A stretch of 64,000 bases of DNA, from assembly GCF_001434895.1 (NCBI RefSeq), contig NZ_AZEE01000028.1:434502-498501 (forward strand). The letters are read 5' to 3'. The notes below the pieces were generated by a model. It saw nothing but the letters and a program-made list of their open reading frames with translations, searched no databases and was not told the origin of the DNA. The translations under genes and the position numbers were made by a program. Shown one piece after another: positions 36,700 through 46,606 of the stretch. Position 1 is the stretch's first letter. Each line of letters opens with the position of its first letter. Source of the stretch: Secundilactobacillus odoratitofui DSM 19909 = JCM 15043. Lineage in GTDB: Bacteria > Bacillota > Bacilli > Lactobacillales > Lactobacillaceae.

Positions 36700-36707
36700 A
36701 AACTTAT

Positions 36708-38837
36708 TTAACGGTATTTACGGCGTGAATGTGACGTTGATTTTGACCGCTTAGAAAAGACATCGTCAGCCGGTTTAAACCCCCAGAACTGATGACCACG
36801 ATAAACCTGTTGGGCTAGTTTACCGTGAACTTGCATCGCTTTACCACGTTTCGTCTTAATTTCAAACTGAATTTCTTCCCCCGCTAATAATGACTTGACC
36901 TCAGTTGGCGTAAACTGGTGGCCACCCCAAACTTGATTAAAGTTCACCGTCTCACCACTACTGGTTTCACCACCGAACTTCGCTTTTTTAGGGTAGTGTT
37001 TGATCATTTTTTCGGGATCACCTACCACCGCAGTTAATTTTTCCGCGTTGGCAACCATCACGGGTAAATCATGGGTGACGGTCTGAGTAGCCGTTTTTAA
37101 AAGTTCTTCTGGCGGTAGTTCAAACTGACCAACTTGCTGCATTAAGTCCATTAACCGCTTGGTTGCATTGGTGCTACTGATAATGGTACCTTCCGTGAGA
37201 ACGGCCGAAATCGTGCCGGTATTGGTCATACTCAACACACCTTTACGCTCTTTTAACAGTGCCGTAGTACCGACCGTAATCTGAGATAGGGTTGATACCC
37301 GTGTTGCCCCGGTGCCAATCTGGTGTTTTTGTAAATAATTCATTAACCACTTCATCGTGGGTTTGACCGGCTTTTTGTTCGCACCTTCAAAAATAAAGGG
37401 CGTCGCCGTTTTCCCCAAACGACCATTAACTTTTCCCTCAGCTTCGTCATCGCTGATTTGACGAGAACTATCAAATATTAATTTGTAATTTAAGGCAACT
37501 GGAACGTTAAAAGCGGTTTTAAAATCCCGGTAATCGGCCAATTCTGCTGTAACGTGGTTAAAAACATAGTCTTCACCAAGCATTGCTAAGTAGTTTTTAG
37601 CCACGACTTCATAGATGGCGGGACCGGACTTACCGTACTTGGCTAAGCTACCTAGCGAACTTGGTACCTTGGTTCCCGGTCGGTTGGCCCCGTGATCCAC
37701 ACTCCCAGTTGTGACGTGGGTAAACCGTGGCTGCTTGTGAGTCAGCAACGCCTGGTCAACACCAGCCACACTGGCAATTGCTGGTACCAATGGTAATAGC
37801 TGTTTGAATTGTGCTAATGAAATTTTACTATCATCCGTTCTCGGATAACTCACGATTTTGGCTTCATACATTTTTTGATAAGTTGAAAGTACCTCTTTGG
37901 CGTTATAACCCCTTGGCGCTAAAATCGAAGCCAAGTTTGACAGGTCAAGCAGCTTGGGTGGTGCCGAATGGCGTTTAGCCGTCTTAACATTCGTGATGGC
38001 ACTTTCATGGTACTGTGTGAGTTCTTGTTTCGCCTGTTCCTGCTGCTGGTGGCGAATTACAGCGATGGCCGATTCATCCTTAACCTGACGCGCGAAGATG
38101 TGTTGGTATTGATCCTGAAATTTAACTTCGTAATACGGTTTGCGTTGATAATTTTTAATCGCCAGTAGCTGCTCATATACATGGCGCGCCATCAAAGACT
38201 TCAATCGTCCCTCGCGGACTACTTTAACCGGATAGCCAGCTTTTTTGGTCACGGTGGTGGCAATCCGTGTGAGCTGCATTGACAAAAAATCCCACTTGCT
38301 ACGCGCATCAGCCTTCAAAAAGTCACCGTCTTGAAACTGATCTGGCAACGATTTGATTTGTTCGAACCCCGATCTAATCGAAGTTGCTTCTTCGTCAGCA
38401 AAATACAGCCGTTTAACCGGTTTTTGCCAGTTGATCGCATTGATAATTTCCCAAGCCAGCAATTCCCCTTCGCCAGACGGATCAACATCGGTGGCAATGA
38501 CCAGTGCGGAACAATCCTTCACTGCTTTTTTTATCGCCGTAATGTCAGAACGACTCGACTTTTGACGACCGGTTCGCGGGTTTTTGGCGACGATTGGTTG
38601 TTTCTCCCAGCTAAAATCAGAAACGTCCCAGGGTAAGTGCTCTAGTTTCCATGACCGATAACGCGAGACTTTATCTTCTGAAACCTGCGCTTTGGGATCC
38701 ACAAATTCCATTAAATGGCCATGGGAATGAACGATTTGGTAACTCTTTCCGGCGAAACTGCCGCTGGTGCCACCGAGCGCACTGGCAAAGTTCTTTGCAG
38801 CACTCGCTTTTTCACACAAAATGGCGTAATCCGTCAT
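36708..38837 (-). CDS. topB: DNA topoisomerase III
   Basis: TopB is a type IA topoisomerase that decatenates DNA. The 709-residue protein begins MTDYAILCEKASAAKNFA, the toprim domain, with DVDPSGEGELLAWEI near residue 105 as metal-binding acidic motif. The catalytic Tyr is in IVSYPRTDDSKIS near 340. The C-terminus is basic. It resembles the TopB proteins of plasmids and chromosomal lactobacilli in length. I start at the ATG at 38835-38837, with GGAGG eight bases upstream. A longer in-frame reading runs back into the pepT terminator hairpin. It stands alone between pepT and clpB. Confidence 0.9.
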   Translation of the reverse strand: MTDYAILCEKASAAKNFASALGGTSGSFAGKSYQIVHSHGHLMEFVDPKAQVSEDKVSRYRSWKLEHLPWDVSDFSWEKQPIVAKNPRTGRQKSSRSDITAIKKAVKDCSALVIATDVDPSGEGELLAWEIINAINWQKPVKRLYFADEEATSIRSGFEQIKSLPDQFQDGDFLKADARSKWDFLSMQLTRIATTVTKKAGYPVKVVREGRLKSLMARHVYEQLLAIKNYQRKPYYEVKFQDQYQHIFARQVKDESAIAVIRHQQQEQAKQELTQYHESAITNVKTAKRHSAPPKLLDLSNLASILAPRGYNAKEVLSTYQKMYEAKIVSYPRTDDSKISLAQFKQLLPLVPAIASVAGVDQALLTHKQPRFTHVTTGSVDHGANRPGTKVPSSLGSLAKYGKSGPAIYEVVAKNYLAMLGEDYVFNHVTAELADYRDFKTAFNVPVALNYKLIFDSSRQISDDEAEGKVNGRLGKTATPFIFEGANKKPVKPTMKWLMNYLQKHQIGTGATRVSTLSQITVGTTALLKERKGVLSMTNTGTISAVLTEGTIISSTNATKRLMDLMQQVGQFELPPEELLKTATQTVTHDLPVMVANAEKLTAVVGDPEKMIKHYPKKAKFGGETSSGETVNFNQVWGGHQFTPTEVKSLLAGEEIQFEIKTKRGKAMQVHGKLAQQVYRGHQFWGFKPADDVFSKRSKSTSHSRRKYR

Positions 38838-38908
38838 TTTCACTGCCTCCATTTTTGAGTTTAAATCACGTACAAACAACCGCGTTTGGGTATGAACCCT
38901 GTAATCTA

Positions 38909-38947
38909 AGACAGCCTGTCCCCTCATCATAAGGGAGCAGGCTGTCT
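38909..38947 (-). terminator. Hairpin between pepT and topB
   Basis: The 10-bp arms AGACAGCCTG/CAGGCTGTCT (38909-38918 and 38938-38947) are extended inward by CCCCT/AGGGAG pairing. The U-run after it on the minus strand is weak (CTTAGATT). It probably ends pepT transcription, perhaps partially. Confidence 0.6.
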
Positions 38948-38988
38948 TCTTCACACTCACTCGTAAAAAATTTTGTGAGTTGATCCAC

Positions 38989-40224
38989 TTAATCAGTCAC
39001 GTTCAATTCAATCATTTTTAAAATCACATCGGTTGCTTGTTGCATCGTCTGTTCTGAAACGTACTCAAACCGGCCATGCATATTTTCACCGCCCGCAAAG
39101 ATGTTTGGCGTTGGTAACCCCAAAAACGAAATCTTGGAGCCATCTGTCCCACCACGCACTGGCGCAATATCCGGTTTGATACCAAGTTCAAGCATCGCTT
39201 GTTTCGCCAATTCAACAACACTCATATCTTTTTCAATCACTTCACGCATATTGTAATACTGGTCATTAACCGTTACGGTGACTGTCCCTGCGCCGTATTT
39301 CAGGTTGAGCCGATCACCGATGCCTTTAAACAGGTTTTTGCGTGCTTCAAACCGGGCCCGGTCATGGTCGCGAATAATGTAACCTAAATCAGCCGTATCG
39401 ACGTCTCCAGTAATCTTATACAAGTGGAAAAAGCCTTGCCGGCCCTCAGTGTTTTCTGGCCGCTCTAATTCAGGTAATGCGTTGTGAAAATCAATCGCCA
39501 CTTGGTTTGCATTAACCATGGTATCCTTTGCATCGCCAGGATGGACATTGGTGCCAGTAATGTGAACCCGGCCGTCTGCAGCGTTGAAGGTTTCGTATTC
39601 CAATTGACCAAGGGGACCGCCATCGACGGTGTAAGCAAAGTCTGCACCAAAGTCGGCAACGTCGAAGTGATCGGCACCGGTACCAATTTCTTCGTCCGGT
39701 CCTAGTCCAAACTTAATCGTCCCATGTTTAATTTCTGGGTGAGCCATCAAGTATTCAGCTGCCGTCACAATTTCAGCGACGCCAGACTTATCATCCGAGC
39801 CCAGAAGTGTCGTGCCATCCGTTGTGATCAACGTGTGACCCTTATACTTACGCAAGCTCGGAAAAATAGCTGGATCCAGTCGATATTGACCTGCAGCATC
39901 AAGGTTGATCACGGACTCACCGTCATAATCCGTCACAATTTGTGGGTTGACGTTTTGGGCATTGAAATCGGCTGTATCAACGTGTGAAATAAAACCAATC
40001 GTTGGCACATCTTTATCAACATTAGATGGCAACGTCGCAAAAACGTAGCCACTCGGCTGACTAACGTGAACATCCGTCAAGCCAATGCCTTTTAATTCTG
40101 CGGCTAAATCATTCAAAAACGCAACTTGGCTTTGTGTTGAAGGTGTCGTTGAACTGGTTTCGTCAGAACGGGTCTCAACTTTTACATACTTCAAAAAACG
40201 AGGAATCAATTGATCGTAAGTCAT
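38989..40224 (-). CDS. pepT: Peptidase T (tripeptide aminopeptidase)
   Basis: PepT releases the N-terminal residue from tripeptides and completes peptide use in lactic acid bacteria. The 411-residue zinc enzyme of family M20B has [12 protein letters not shown] (metal His and catalytic Asp) near residue 78, [13 protein letters not shown] near 140, and [17 protein letters not shown] (catalytic Glu) near 175. The C-terminal [25 protein letters not shown] carries the last metal ligand region. It starts 13 bp after the Nif3-like gene. Confidence 0.95.
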   Translation of the reverse strand: MTYDQLIPRFLKYVKVETRSDETSSTTPSTQSQVAFLNDLAAELKGIGLTDVHVSQPSGYVFATLPSNVDKDVPTIGFISHVDTADFNAQNVNPQIVTDYDGESVINLDAAGQYRLDPAIFPSLRKYKGHTLITTDGTTLLGSDDKSGVAEIVTAAEYLMAHPEIKHGTIKFGLGPDEEIGTGADHFDVADFGADFAYTVDGGPLGQLEYETFNAADGRVHITGTNVHPGDAKDTMVNANQVAIDFHNALPELERPENTEGRQGFFHLYKITGDVDTADLGYIIRDHDRARFEARKNLFKGIGDRLNLKYGAGTVTVTVNDQYYNMREVIEKDMSVVELAKQAMLELGIKPDIAPVRGGTDGSKISFLGLPTPNIFAGGENMHGRFEYVSEQTMQQATDVILKMIELNVTD

Positions 40225-40237
40225 CTTAATCTTCCTT

Positions 40238-41350
40238 TCAAATAAACGTAAATGGGTCAGTATTTAAAGTCGACGCAACCACTTCGATTGGCCACTGGTA
40301 TTGGGTCTGCCACTGGTTAAATAACGTGGTTAATTTCGGTTTACAGATACTTTCAATATGGTGGCCGGGATCAATCACTGGTAAGCCAGCGGCAATCATG
40401 TCATGACCAGTGTGGTAGTAGACATCGCCAGTTACATACACATCCGCGCCCTTTTGCTGCGCTAGTTTAAAGAATTTACCACCGTCACCGCCTAAGACGG
40501 CCACTTTTTTAACTTGTTGGTCTAAATCTTTGGCAATCACCCGCAAACCATCAACACCAAAAACCGTTTTACAATGTTTGGCGAACGCCATCACCGACAT
40601 CGACTCGGGTAATTCGCCAATCCGGCCCATAGCAAATTGATGACCTGTGTTAGCCAGTGGTGTGACTTCTAAAGCCGGGTGACCACCAGGGTAAACTTCA
40701 TTTACAGCTGCAGTGACCGCACTTAATTTGCTAGCGGGTACCCAAGCTGAAACACTCAGTTCTTCAACCCGATTGCGTTCACCAACTGGTCCGAGATCAG
40801 GATCTGCGCCCTGTAGAGGTGTGTACCAGGTGGTACCGTTCCACTCAAAACTTGCACCAGAATACCGCGTCATTTCACCAGCACCAGCACCGACCATGGC
40901 TAACCGAACTGCATCAGCGTAAATTGATTGGACATGGACGCTAAGTAAATAAGTGGGCTCACGAACACCAGCCACCAACCCAGTCGTTTGGGTCAACCCA
41001 AGGGCTTCAGCCAGCCAGTCATTCATACCACCTTCGGCACTGTCCAGATTAGTGTGGGCAGCGTAAACCGTGATGTGGTGTTGTAATAAATTGGCGTACA
41101 TTTGATTTTGCGGATCACTCAAATCCAAGTTGCGAGCTGGATGAAACATCATGGGGTGGTGCGCGAAAATCAAATCGGCACCAACTGAAATAGCTTCTTC
41201 AACAACTTCTGGACGAACATCCAACGTAACTAATACTTTATTGACGTCAGCATCAAGTGACCCCAGTTGCAAACCGACTGGATCTTTCGGTTCTGCAATT
41301 GACTTGGGTGCAAATTGTTCGAAACGTTCAATCAAAGTCCTAACTTTCAT
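40238..41350 (-). CDS. Nif3-like dinuclear metal centre protein (YqfO)
   Basis: A 370-residue member of the GTP cyclohydrolase I type 2/NIF3 family. The N-terminal half holds the metal site with [16 protein letters not shown] near residue 62 and [15 protein letters not shown] near 98. A PII-like insert at about 130-230 ([10 protein letters not shown] to [13 protein letters not shown]) is followed by the closing half with [13 protein letters not shown] and DPGHHIESI. The biochemical function is unsettled. It follows trmK with an 11-bp overlap, the conserved rpoD-trmK-yqfO order of Firmicutes. Confidence 0.88.
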   Translation of the reverse strand: MKVRTLIERFEQFAPKSIAEPKDPVGLQLGSLDADVNKVLVTLDVRPEVVEEAISVGADLIFAHHPMMFHPARNLDLSDPQNQMYANLLQHHITVYAAHTNLDSAEGGMNDWLAEALGLTQTTGLVAGVREPTYLLSVHVQSIYADAVRLAMVGAGAGEMTRYSGASFEWNGTTWYTPLQGADPDLGPVGERNRVEELSVSAWVPASKLSAVTAAVNEVYPGGHPALEVTPLANTGHQFAMGRIGELPESMSVMAFAKHCKTVFGVDGLRVIAKDLDQQVKKVAVLGGDGGKFFKLAQQKGADVYVTGDVYYHTGHDMIAAGLPVIDPGHHIESICKPKLTTLFNQWQTQYQWPIEVVASTLNTDPFTFI

Positions 41351-42044
41351 CTAAAATGACCTCCTGGATCAATTGCTGTTGGGCTTGAAAGTCCGCAATT
41401 TTGGTTTGTGGTGCATGCTTGGCTTGCTGCATCGTTTTAATAACTTGACCGAGCCGTTGTGATTCTCGTTGCCACTTGGCTTTCAGAACCGGACTCTTCT
41501 CAGTCAACAGAAACGGCCCAAATTTAAGTTCATTATCAGTATATACCACCGTTTGAGCCACTGGATCGGCCACAATAATTTCATAAATATGACCATCTTC
41601 GGCCAAGATTCGTTCAGCAATAATCTGATATTGATTCGCTTGTAACCAACGTCGGACGTTGTCTTCACCCACGTTGGGCTGTAAGATTAAGCGTTCATGG
41701 TGATTAAGATGAACCTTGCCCTGCTCTAAAATCGTAGCGATCAAAGTGCCACCCATGCCGGCAATAGTGACCGTATCAATCTGATCTTCTGGTTTGATTG
41801 CCGCTAGTCCATCGGCTAGTCTGGCCGTGATCACTGCCGTTAAGCCTTCTAAACTAATTTCTTGCTCAGCGTTTTCAAATGGGCCTTTGACCACTTCACC
41901 GGCTATTGCATGGGTTAATTGACCAGCCTTGGCCAAATGAACTGGTAAATACGCGTGATCAGAACCAATATCAGCTAATCGTGCACCAGTTGGCACAAAA
42001 TCAGCTACCGTCTGTAATCGCGCTGAAAGGTGGGTCCCGTTCAT
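41340..42044 (-). CDS. trmK: tRNA (adenine-N1)-methyltransferase TrmK
   Basis: TrmK methylates N1 of adenosine 22 in tRNA. The 234-residue protein has the SAM-binding motif ADIGSDHAYLPVHLAKAG near residue 22 and the TVTIAGMGGTLIATIL motif near 90, then LILQPNVGEDNVRRWL. Its length and motifs fit the COG2384 family. I place the start at the ATG at 42042-42044 with GAGGAG upstream; a TTG two codons earlier has better spacing and cannot be excluded. It sits between rpoD and the Nif3-like gene, overlapping the latter by 11 bp. Confidence 0.92.
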   Translation of the reverse strand: MNGTHLSARLQTVADFVPTGARLADIGSDHAYLPVHLAKAGQLTHAIAGEVVKGPFENAEQEISLEGLTAVITARLADGLAAIKPEDQIDTVTIAGMGGTLIATILEQGKVHLNHHERLILQPNVGEDNVRRWLQANQYQIIAERILAEDGHIYEIIVADPVAQTVVYTDNELKFGPFLLTEKSPVLKAKWQRESQRLGQVIKTMQQAKHAPQTKIADFQAQQQLIQEVILDES

Positions 42045-42156
42045 GTGCAAATTCACTCCTCGTTTTGTCGTACTACCATTATAGGCTAGAAATGGCCCTT
42101 GAAACAAGCGTCAGTCACTTTTTAAAACGACGTGAAAAACAACTAAAAGATGCCAA

Positions 42157-42198
42157 AAAAATAACGCCGTGTGTCAGATTGACTTCCACGGCGTTACA
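42157..42198 (-). terminator. Terminator after rpoD
   Basis: The perfect 10-bp stem TAACGCCGTG/CACGGCGTTA (42164-42173 and 42189-42198) has a 15-base loop and is followed by seven T on the minus strand. Confidence 0.9.
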
Positions 42199-42267
42199 AT
42201 TATTTGAAAGGATAAATAAGTTGAACTTGTTAACTTCCAGCTAGGCTCTAAACTTTCAATTGAAGGA

Positions 42268-43389
42268 TTACTCCAAGAAATCCTTCAATTGCTTAGAACG
42301 TGATGGGTGACGGAGCTTACGAAGTGCTTTGGCTTCAATTTGGCGGATCCGTTCGCGGGTTACACCAAACACCTTACCCACTTCTTCCAAGGTCCGAGTC
42401 CGACCATCATCAAGGCCAAACCGTAACCGCAGCACGTTTTCTTCACGGTCAGTTAACGTATCGAGTACGCTTTCAAGCTGCTCTTTTAACAGTTCGTAAG
42501 CAGCGTGATCAGCTGGGCTGGTGGCATCGTCATCTTCAATAAAATCGCCTAAGTGAGAGTCGTCCTCTTCACCGATTGGGGTTTCCAATGAAACGGGTTC
42601 TTGCGCAATCTTTAAGATTTCACGAACCTTTTCAGTCGGCATATCCATTTCAGCACCAATTTCTTCGGGGGTTGGTTCACGACCTAAGTCTTGCAATAAT
42701 TGACGTTGAATCCGAATCAACTTATTGATGGTTTCAACCATGTGAACTGGAATCCGAATCGTTCTGGCTTGATCAGCAATGGCCCGTGTAATGGCCTGAC
42801 GAATCCACCACGTTGCATAAGTTGAGAACTTGAAACCCTTTCGGTAGTCAAACTTTTCAACGGCCTTCATCAGACCCATGTTACCTTCTTGAATCAAATC
42901 CAAGAATTGCATCCCGCGACCAACGTAACGCTTAGCAATAGAAACCACTAACCGCAAGTTAGCTTCTGCTAATTCTTGCTTAGCTTCTTCGTCGCCTTCC
43001 TCAATTCTAAGGGCTAACGCAACTTCTTCGTCAGCAGTCAGTAACTTGACCCGGCCAATTTCCTTCAGATACATCCGAACTGGGTCGTTAATCTTAACGC
43101 CAGAAGGTGCAGAAGTATCCTTCAGTTCAGCCTTACTAACTTTTTTAGCCGCTTTAACGGCACGGGTATCTGGATCACCATTTTCATCAACCACGCTGAT
43201 GCCGGCATCTTCCACTTTTTCAAGCAGACTGTCCATCTTCTTGGCAGTTAAACCAAATGGTGACGCAATTTTGTCCGATAATTCATCATAAGTCACTTGT
43301 CCTTGTTTCTTATAATTTTTAACAAGTTCTTTCACTGCTTTATCGTAACCTTTTTGATCGAAAGTTTTGCTATCTGTTTCTTTTGCCAT
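42268..43389 (-). CDS. rpoD: RNA polymerase primary sigma factor RpoD (SigA)
   Basis: This is the housekeeping sigma factor that recognises -35/-10 promoters. The 373-residue protein has region 1.1 at the N-terminus, region 1.2 ([16 protein letters not shown]), and region 2 with [30 protein letters not shown] and [13 protein letters not shown]. Regions 3 and 4 end with the helix-turn-helix [30 protein letters not shown]. It follows dnaG by 11 bp in the classical primase-sigma operon. Confidence 0.98.
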   Translation of the reverse strand: MAKETDSKTFDQKGYDKAVKELVKNYKKQGQVTYDELSDKIASPFGLTAKKMDSLLEKVEDAGISVVDENGDPDTRAVKAAKKVSKAELKDTSAPSGVKINDPVRMYLKEIGRVKLLTADEEVALALRIEEGDEEAKQELAEANLRLVVSIAKRYVGRGMQFLDLIQEGNMGLMKAVEKFDYRKGFKFSTYATWWIRQAITRAIADQARTIRIPVHMVETINKLIRIQRQLLQDLGREPTPEEIGAEMDMPTEKVREILKIAQEPVSLETPIGEEDDSHLGDFIEDDDATSPADHAAYELLKEQLESVLDTLTDREENVLRLRFGLDDGRTRTLEEVGKVFGVTRERIRQIEAKALRKLRHPSRSKQLKDFLE

Positions 43390-43400
43390 TGAATTGCCCC

Positions 43401-45260
43401 CTAAGGTTGTTTTTGAGCCTGTTTTTGCTGCATTAATTTAACGTATTCAATTGTTAACTGTCTCACGCGATCAGCATCACCCAATCGACTTGCTTCTTGA
43501 ATCTCGGCTTGTTTTTGCTTCAGTTGTTCTTCTAATGGCGCCATGTTCATGATCAGTTGCAGATAATCTTCAACCTCACCGTCAGCGGTGACCTCGTTTA
43601 GCGACAGCGTTTCAAGCTCGATGACCAGATTTTGTAACTGATTGTCCGGCACTGAATCACTAAATTGGGCTGGTGAATAGGTTTGATGGGTTTCAAAATA
43701 AGTCTGGGCCAGTAAATAGATTCGCTGGTATCCTTCATCATGAAACTTAAACTCCGGCATTGACGTCACCTGCAGCCAAATATCGTGATCGTGTAACATT
43801 CGGAAAAGCAACGCGCGTTCCGCCTTTTCAACCTGGTTGAAGGGCCGTGCTTGACTGTGTTTTTGAACCGGATCAACACTAGGTTGCCCATAATCGACGG
43901 GTGGTGGCACTTGCTGACCGCCACTTGGTACCGATTGGACTGGCCGAATCATTGACAATTGTTGTCGCAAACTCGCCTTATCAAGTTGAAACGAATCCGC
44001 TAACTGCGTCAAATACACATCTTGTTCAACTGGTGAACGAACGGTCGCTAATAGTTTTAAAACGTCATCAAGATACTGCAAGCGACCGGTATCAGTCTTA
44101 ACGTCATGCTGCGTTTTCAAATAACGCATCTCAAACGCAACTGGCGTTTCTTTTGCCGTTGACAAGGCACTGGCTAACTTTGCTTCACCATACTGTTGTC
44201 GGTATTCATCAGGATCCAAGCCCTCAGGCATTTGAATCACACCTAAACTCAACTGCGTATGTTCCCGCAAAATGGTAAGTGCTCGTTGTGTCGCTTTTTG
44301 ACCAGGTACATCACCGTCATAACAAACGTAAACTTGCTTGGTGATTCGTGAAATCGCATAAATCTGCTCATCCGTTAAACTGGTTCCCATTGACGCCACG
44401 CCGTTATCGACACCAGCTTGGTGGGCTGACATCACGTCCATAAACCCTTCAAACAAGATGAGCTGACCAGCTTTGCGAACGGCCGTGCGCGCCAAATCGT
44501 AATTGAACAACACCCGCCGCTTGTTGAACAGTTCGGTCTCAGGGCTGTTCAAATACTTTGGCTGATCGTCAGCCTTTTTTAGCAGACGCCCAGAAAAAGC
44601 AATTTCTTGACCAGATTGGTTGCGGATCGGATACATGATGCGGTCCGAAAACCGGTCACGGAGATCACCAGCCTGGTTTTCAATGAAGAGACCTGAGTGT
44701 CTCAGGGTTTGATAATCAACCTGTCGCTCTTCAAAAAAGGGCTTTAAAATCTCTTGATTGGGTGCATAACCCAGTCCATAATCCTTAATCGTTTGATCAG
44801 TCAGCCCACGCTGGTGCAAGTAATCTAACGCTGGCTGTCCAATCTCGGTATTAAGTAAGATATGCGAATATAGCTTGGTGGCATCTTGATGGAGCTTGAT
44901 CAGTTGGTTATTCGGTGACTTTGGGTCGCCGGCTGGTCCAGTTTGACCAACTTGTTTGACGATACTGTCATCAATCGTCACATGTGAGAAGTCAGCAACT
45001 TTCATAACGGCTTCTTGAAAACTCAAATTTTCAAGTTCCATCACAAACTTAAACACGTTGCCACCACGACCACAACTAAAACAATGGAAAATTTGCTTAT
45101 CCTCAGTAACTGAAAAAGACGGCGTTCGCTCTTCGTGAAAAGGACAAAGTCCAAAAAAATTCTTCCCTTGTTTTTGTAATTGAACGTACTGACTAACGAA
45201 GTCCACGATATCAGTTGCATCGCGGACCTGTTCAATCACCGTTTCGGGTATTCTCGCCAC
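43401..45260 (-). CDS. dnaG: DNA primase DnaG
   Basis: DnaG makes RNA primers for replication. The 619-residue protein has a CHC2 zinc finger ([11 protein letters not shown] to HCFSCGRGG) at about residues 38-65. The toprim domain includes [11 protein letters not shown] near 258 and [13 protein letters not shown] near 308, and the C-terminal DnaB-binding region is helical. I start at the GTG at 45258-45260 (VARIPETV), with AAGGGGG eight bases upstream. The ATG ten codons earlier lacks a ribosome binding site. It heads the dnaG-rpoD operon and is divergent from the small LexA-boxed gene. Confidence 0.96.
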   Translation of the reverse strand: MARIPETVIEQVRDATDIVDFVSQYVQLQKQGKNFFGLCPFHEERTPSFSVTEDKQIFHCFSCGRGGNVFKFVMELENLSFQEAVMKVADFSHVTIDDSIVKQVGQTGPAGDPKSPNNQLIKLHQDATKLYSHILLNTEIGQPALDYLHQRGLTDQTIKDYGLGYAPNQEILKPFFEERQVDYQTLRHSGLFIENQAGDLRDRFSDRIMYPIRNQSGQEIAFSGRLLKKADDQPKYLNSPETELFNKRRVLFNYDLARTAVRKAGQLILFEGFMDVMSAHQAGVDNGVASMGTSLTDEQIYAISRITKQVYVCYDGDVPGQKATQRALTILREHTQLSLGVIQMPEGLDPDEYRQQYGEAKLASALSTAKETPVAFEMRYLKTQHDVKTDTGRLQYLDDVLKLLATVRSPVEQDVYLTQLADSFQLDKASLRQQLSMIRPVQSVPSGGQQVPPPVDYGQPSVDPVQKHSQARPFNQVEKAERALLFRMLHDHDIWLQVTSMPEFKFHDEGYQRIYLLAQTYFETHQTYSPAQFSDSVPDNQLQNLVIELETLSLNEVTADGEVEDYLQLIMNMAPLEEQLKQKQAEIQEASRLGDADRVRQLTIEYVKLMQQKQAQKQP

Positions 45261-45448
45261 TGGCGCAACCCCCTTCAAGTTAATCATCAAAAACGGTTAC
45301 CATATCAATTGAGTTACCTTAACGCGACATCGTCAAACCAACGATTACATATCAGCTATCTTTCTTGTTTACGATGTACCGCGTACGTAGTTATATAATA
45401 GCAACTTTAATATATAGATGCAACTTTAACGATTTAATAAATTTGAGA

Positions 45449-45478
45449 TTGACAAATGCGAACATACATTCGTATACT
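45449..45478 (+). promoter_or_regulatory. Promoter with LexA-like (SOS) box between -35 and -10
   Basis: TTGACA (45449-45454) and TATACT (45473-45478) have an 18-bp spacer. The spacer ends with CGAACATACATTCG (45459-45472), whose complement CGAATGTATGTTCG matches the Gram-positive LexA/DinR box CGAACRNRYGTTYC at all but about two positions. LexA bound here would block RNA polymerase. Confidence 0.75.
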
Positions 45479-45508
45479 GACATCAGATAATCAAAGGGAG
45501 TTGATTTG

Positions 45509-45757
45509 ATGACACAATATCTTAGCCTAACGGGCACGATTGAACATGTGCCCAAAGTTTTAAGACCATACCCACTTATGCTATACGTGAGCATCCGGCT
45601 TTCATCGGCCCAAACCGTTCACTGTTTGGTCACGCAGCACAGTCTGGATTTTTTATACCGGGCTCAACATCGATCGCGGATTGCCGTTTACGGTCATTAC
45701 AATCAACGCCACCAATTTGTGATCAACAAATATTTAATCCAATCTAACGTCGCTTAG
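45509..45757 (+). CDS. Small putative OB-fold protein, probably SOS-induced
   Basis: An 82-residue protein I do not recognise with certainty. It has no signal peptide or membrane helix and is rich in beta-prone segments: YLSLTGTIEHV, LMLYVSIRLS, TVHCLVTQ, SRIAVYGHYN and QFVINKYLIQ. The closing pattern (V-G-Y-N followed by QFVINKY) and the length suggest a single OB fold, the fold of many single-stranded DNA-binding proteins. It is basic, with several His and Arg. The ATG has GGGAG eight bases upstream. The promoter carries a LexA-like box, so DNA damage control is likely. Role in repair or replication is inferred only. Confidence 0.7.
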   Translation: MTQYLSLTGTIEHVPKVLRPYPLMLYVSIRLSSAQTVHCLVTQHSLDFLYRAQHRSRIAVYGHYNQRHQFVINKYLIQSNVA

Positions 45758-45811
45758 TGTGATATTCTGTGAACTAAACAGATGTAATCTGATTAGAAAG
45801 CAGGTGCAATC

Positions 45812-46438
45812 ATGCTTAATTACCAACAACAAGACCAGTGGCAACCCACAGTGGGAAAACGACAGTCGCCAATTGATCTAAAGACAACGTCAACTCAGGT
45901 CAGTGGACCGTTAAATATTCAGCTAGCTTCTCACTACCAATTAACGCAGGTCACCGATGACCAAACAACCATCAAGGTTTTCGGTCAGGGTGATGTTGAG
46001 TTATTTGATCGCCATTACCAATTGAGTCAATGTCACTTTCATCATCCAGCTGAACACACGATTGATCAGCAGACTTACCCATTTGAGATTCACTTGGTGC
46101 ACCAAACTGAAATTGGTCAGCTTTGTGTGGTGGCACTCATGGTTGAATTGGGTCAATTTGATCCTGTTCTACAAGAAATCATCGACCATTATCAACCAGC
46201 CGGTAAGCAAGACGTCTCATTACCAATTCAACAATGGTTACCGTCACGCCCCACGGGGTTTCATTACTTGGGTTCCCTAACTACCCCACCACTAACTGAA
46301 GGAGTGGAATGGCTAGTAATCACCAATCCCAACGTCCACATTAGCCCAGAACAGCTTAACTGGTTTCAACACACTTTTTTGCCCAACAACCGACTGCTTC
46401 AAAACGATAATCACCGATCAATTTTCTATCATATCTAA
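45812..46438 (+). CDS. Alpha-class carbonic anhydrase
   Basis: Carbonic anhydrase interconverts CO2 and bicarbonate. The 208-residue protein has the alpha-class signature: RQSPIDL near residue 17, QCHFHHPAEHT near 73 (first two zinc His), FEIHLVHQT near 91 (third zinc His), and YLGSLTTPPLTEGVEW near 150, whose Thr holds the zinc-bound hydroxide. All core residues are present. There is no signal peptide, while most bacterial alpha enzymes are exported, and the N-terminus is shorter than usual. It probably supplies bicarbonate for carboxylations. It lies 54 bp after the small gene and ends in a strong terminator. Confidence 0.92.
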   Translation: MLNYQQQDQWQPTVGKRQSPIDLKTTSTQVSGPLNIQLASHYQLTQVTDDQTTIKVFGQGDVELFDRHYQLSQCHFHHPAEHTIDQQTYPFEIHLVHQTEIGQLCVVALMVELGQFDPVLQEIIDHYQPAGKQDVSLPIQQWLPSRPTGFHYLGSLTTPPLTEGVEWLVITNPNVHISPEQLNWFQHTFLPNNRLLQNDNHRSIFYHI

Positions 46439-46500
46439 CCGGTATTTTCACGGCTCGAACTGATTAACGTGACAAGCCGTCTCCAACCTTTAAAATTATG

Positions 46501-46546
46501 AAAGCATCCATGGCTTCTAAGCAATTAAGAAGTCATGGATGCTTTT
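46501..46546 (+). terminator. Terminator after the carbonic anhydrase gene
   Basis: A long hairpin with arms AAAGCATCCATGGCTTCT and AGAAGTCATGGATGCTTTT ends in a T-run. It also lies where the convergent surface-protein transcript ends. Confidence 0.88.
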
Positions 46547-46606
46547 GCTATCTGTTCAGATTCGGGTTGATTTTGAGCTAACACTCAGGTTCAGTGCAAT
46601 CAAAAT

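Noticed and set aside
45401-45430. Repeated GCAACTTTA near 45401 and 45420
   Set aside because: Only two short AT-rich copies with irregular spacing; not enough to call an array or operator.
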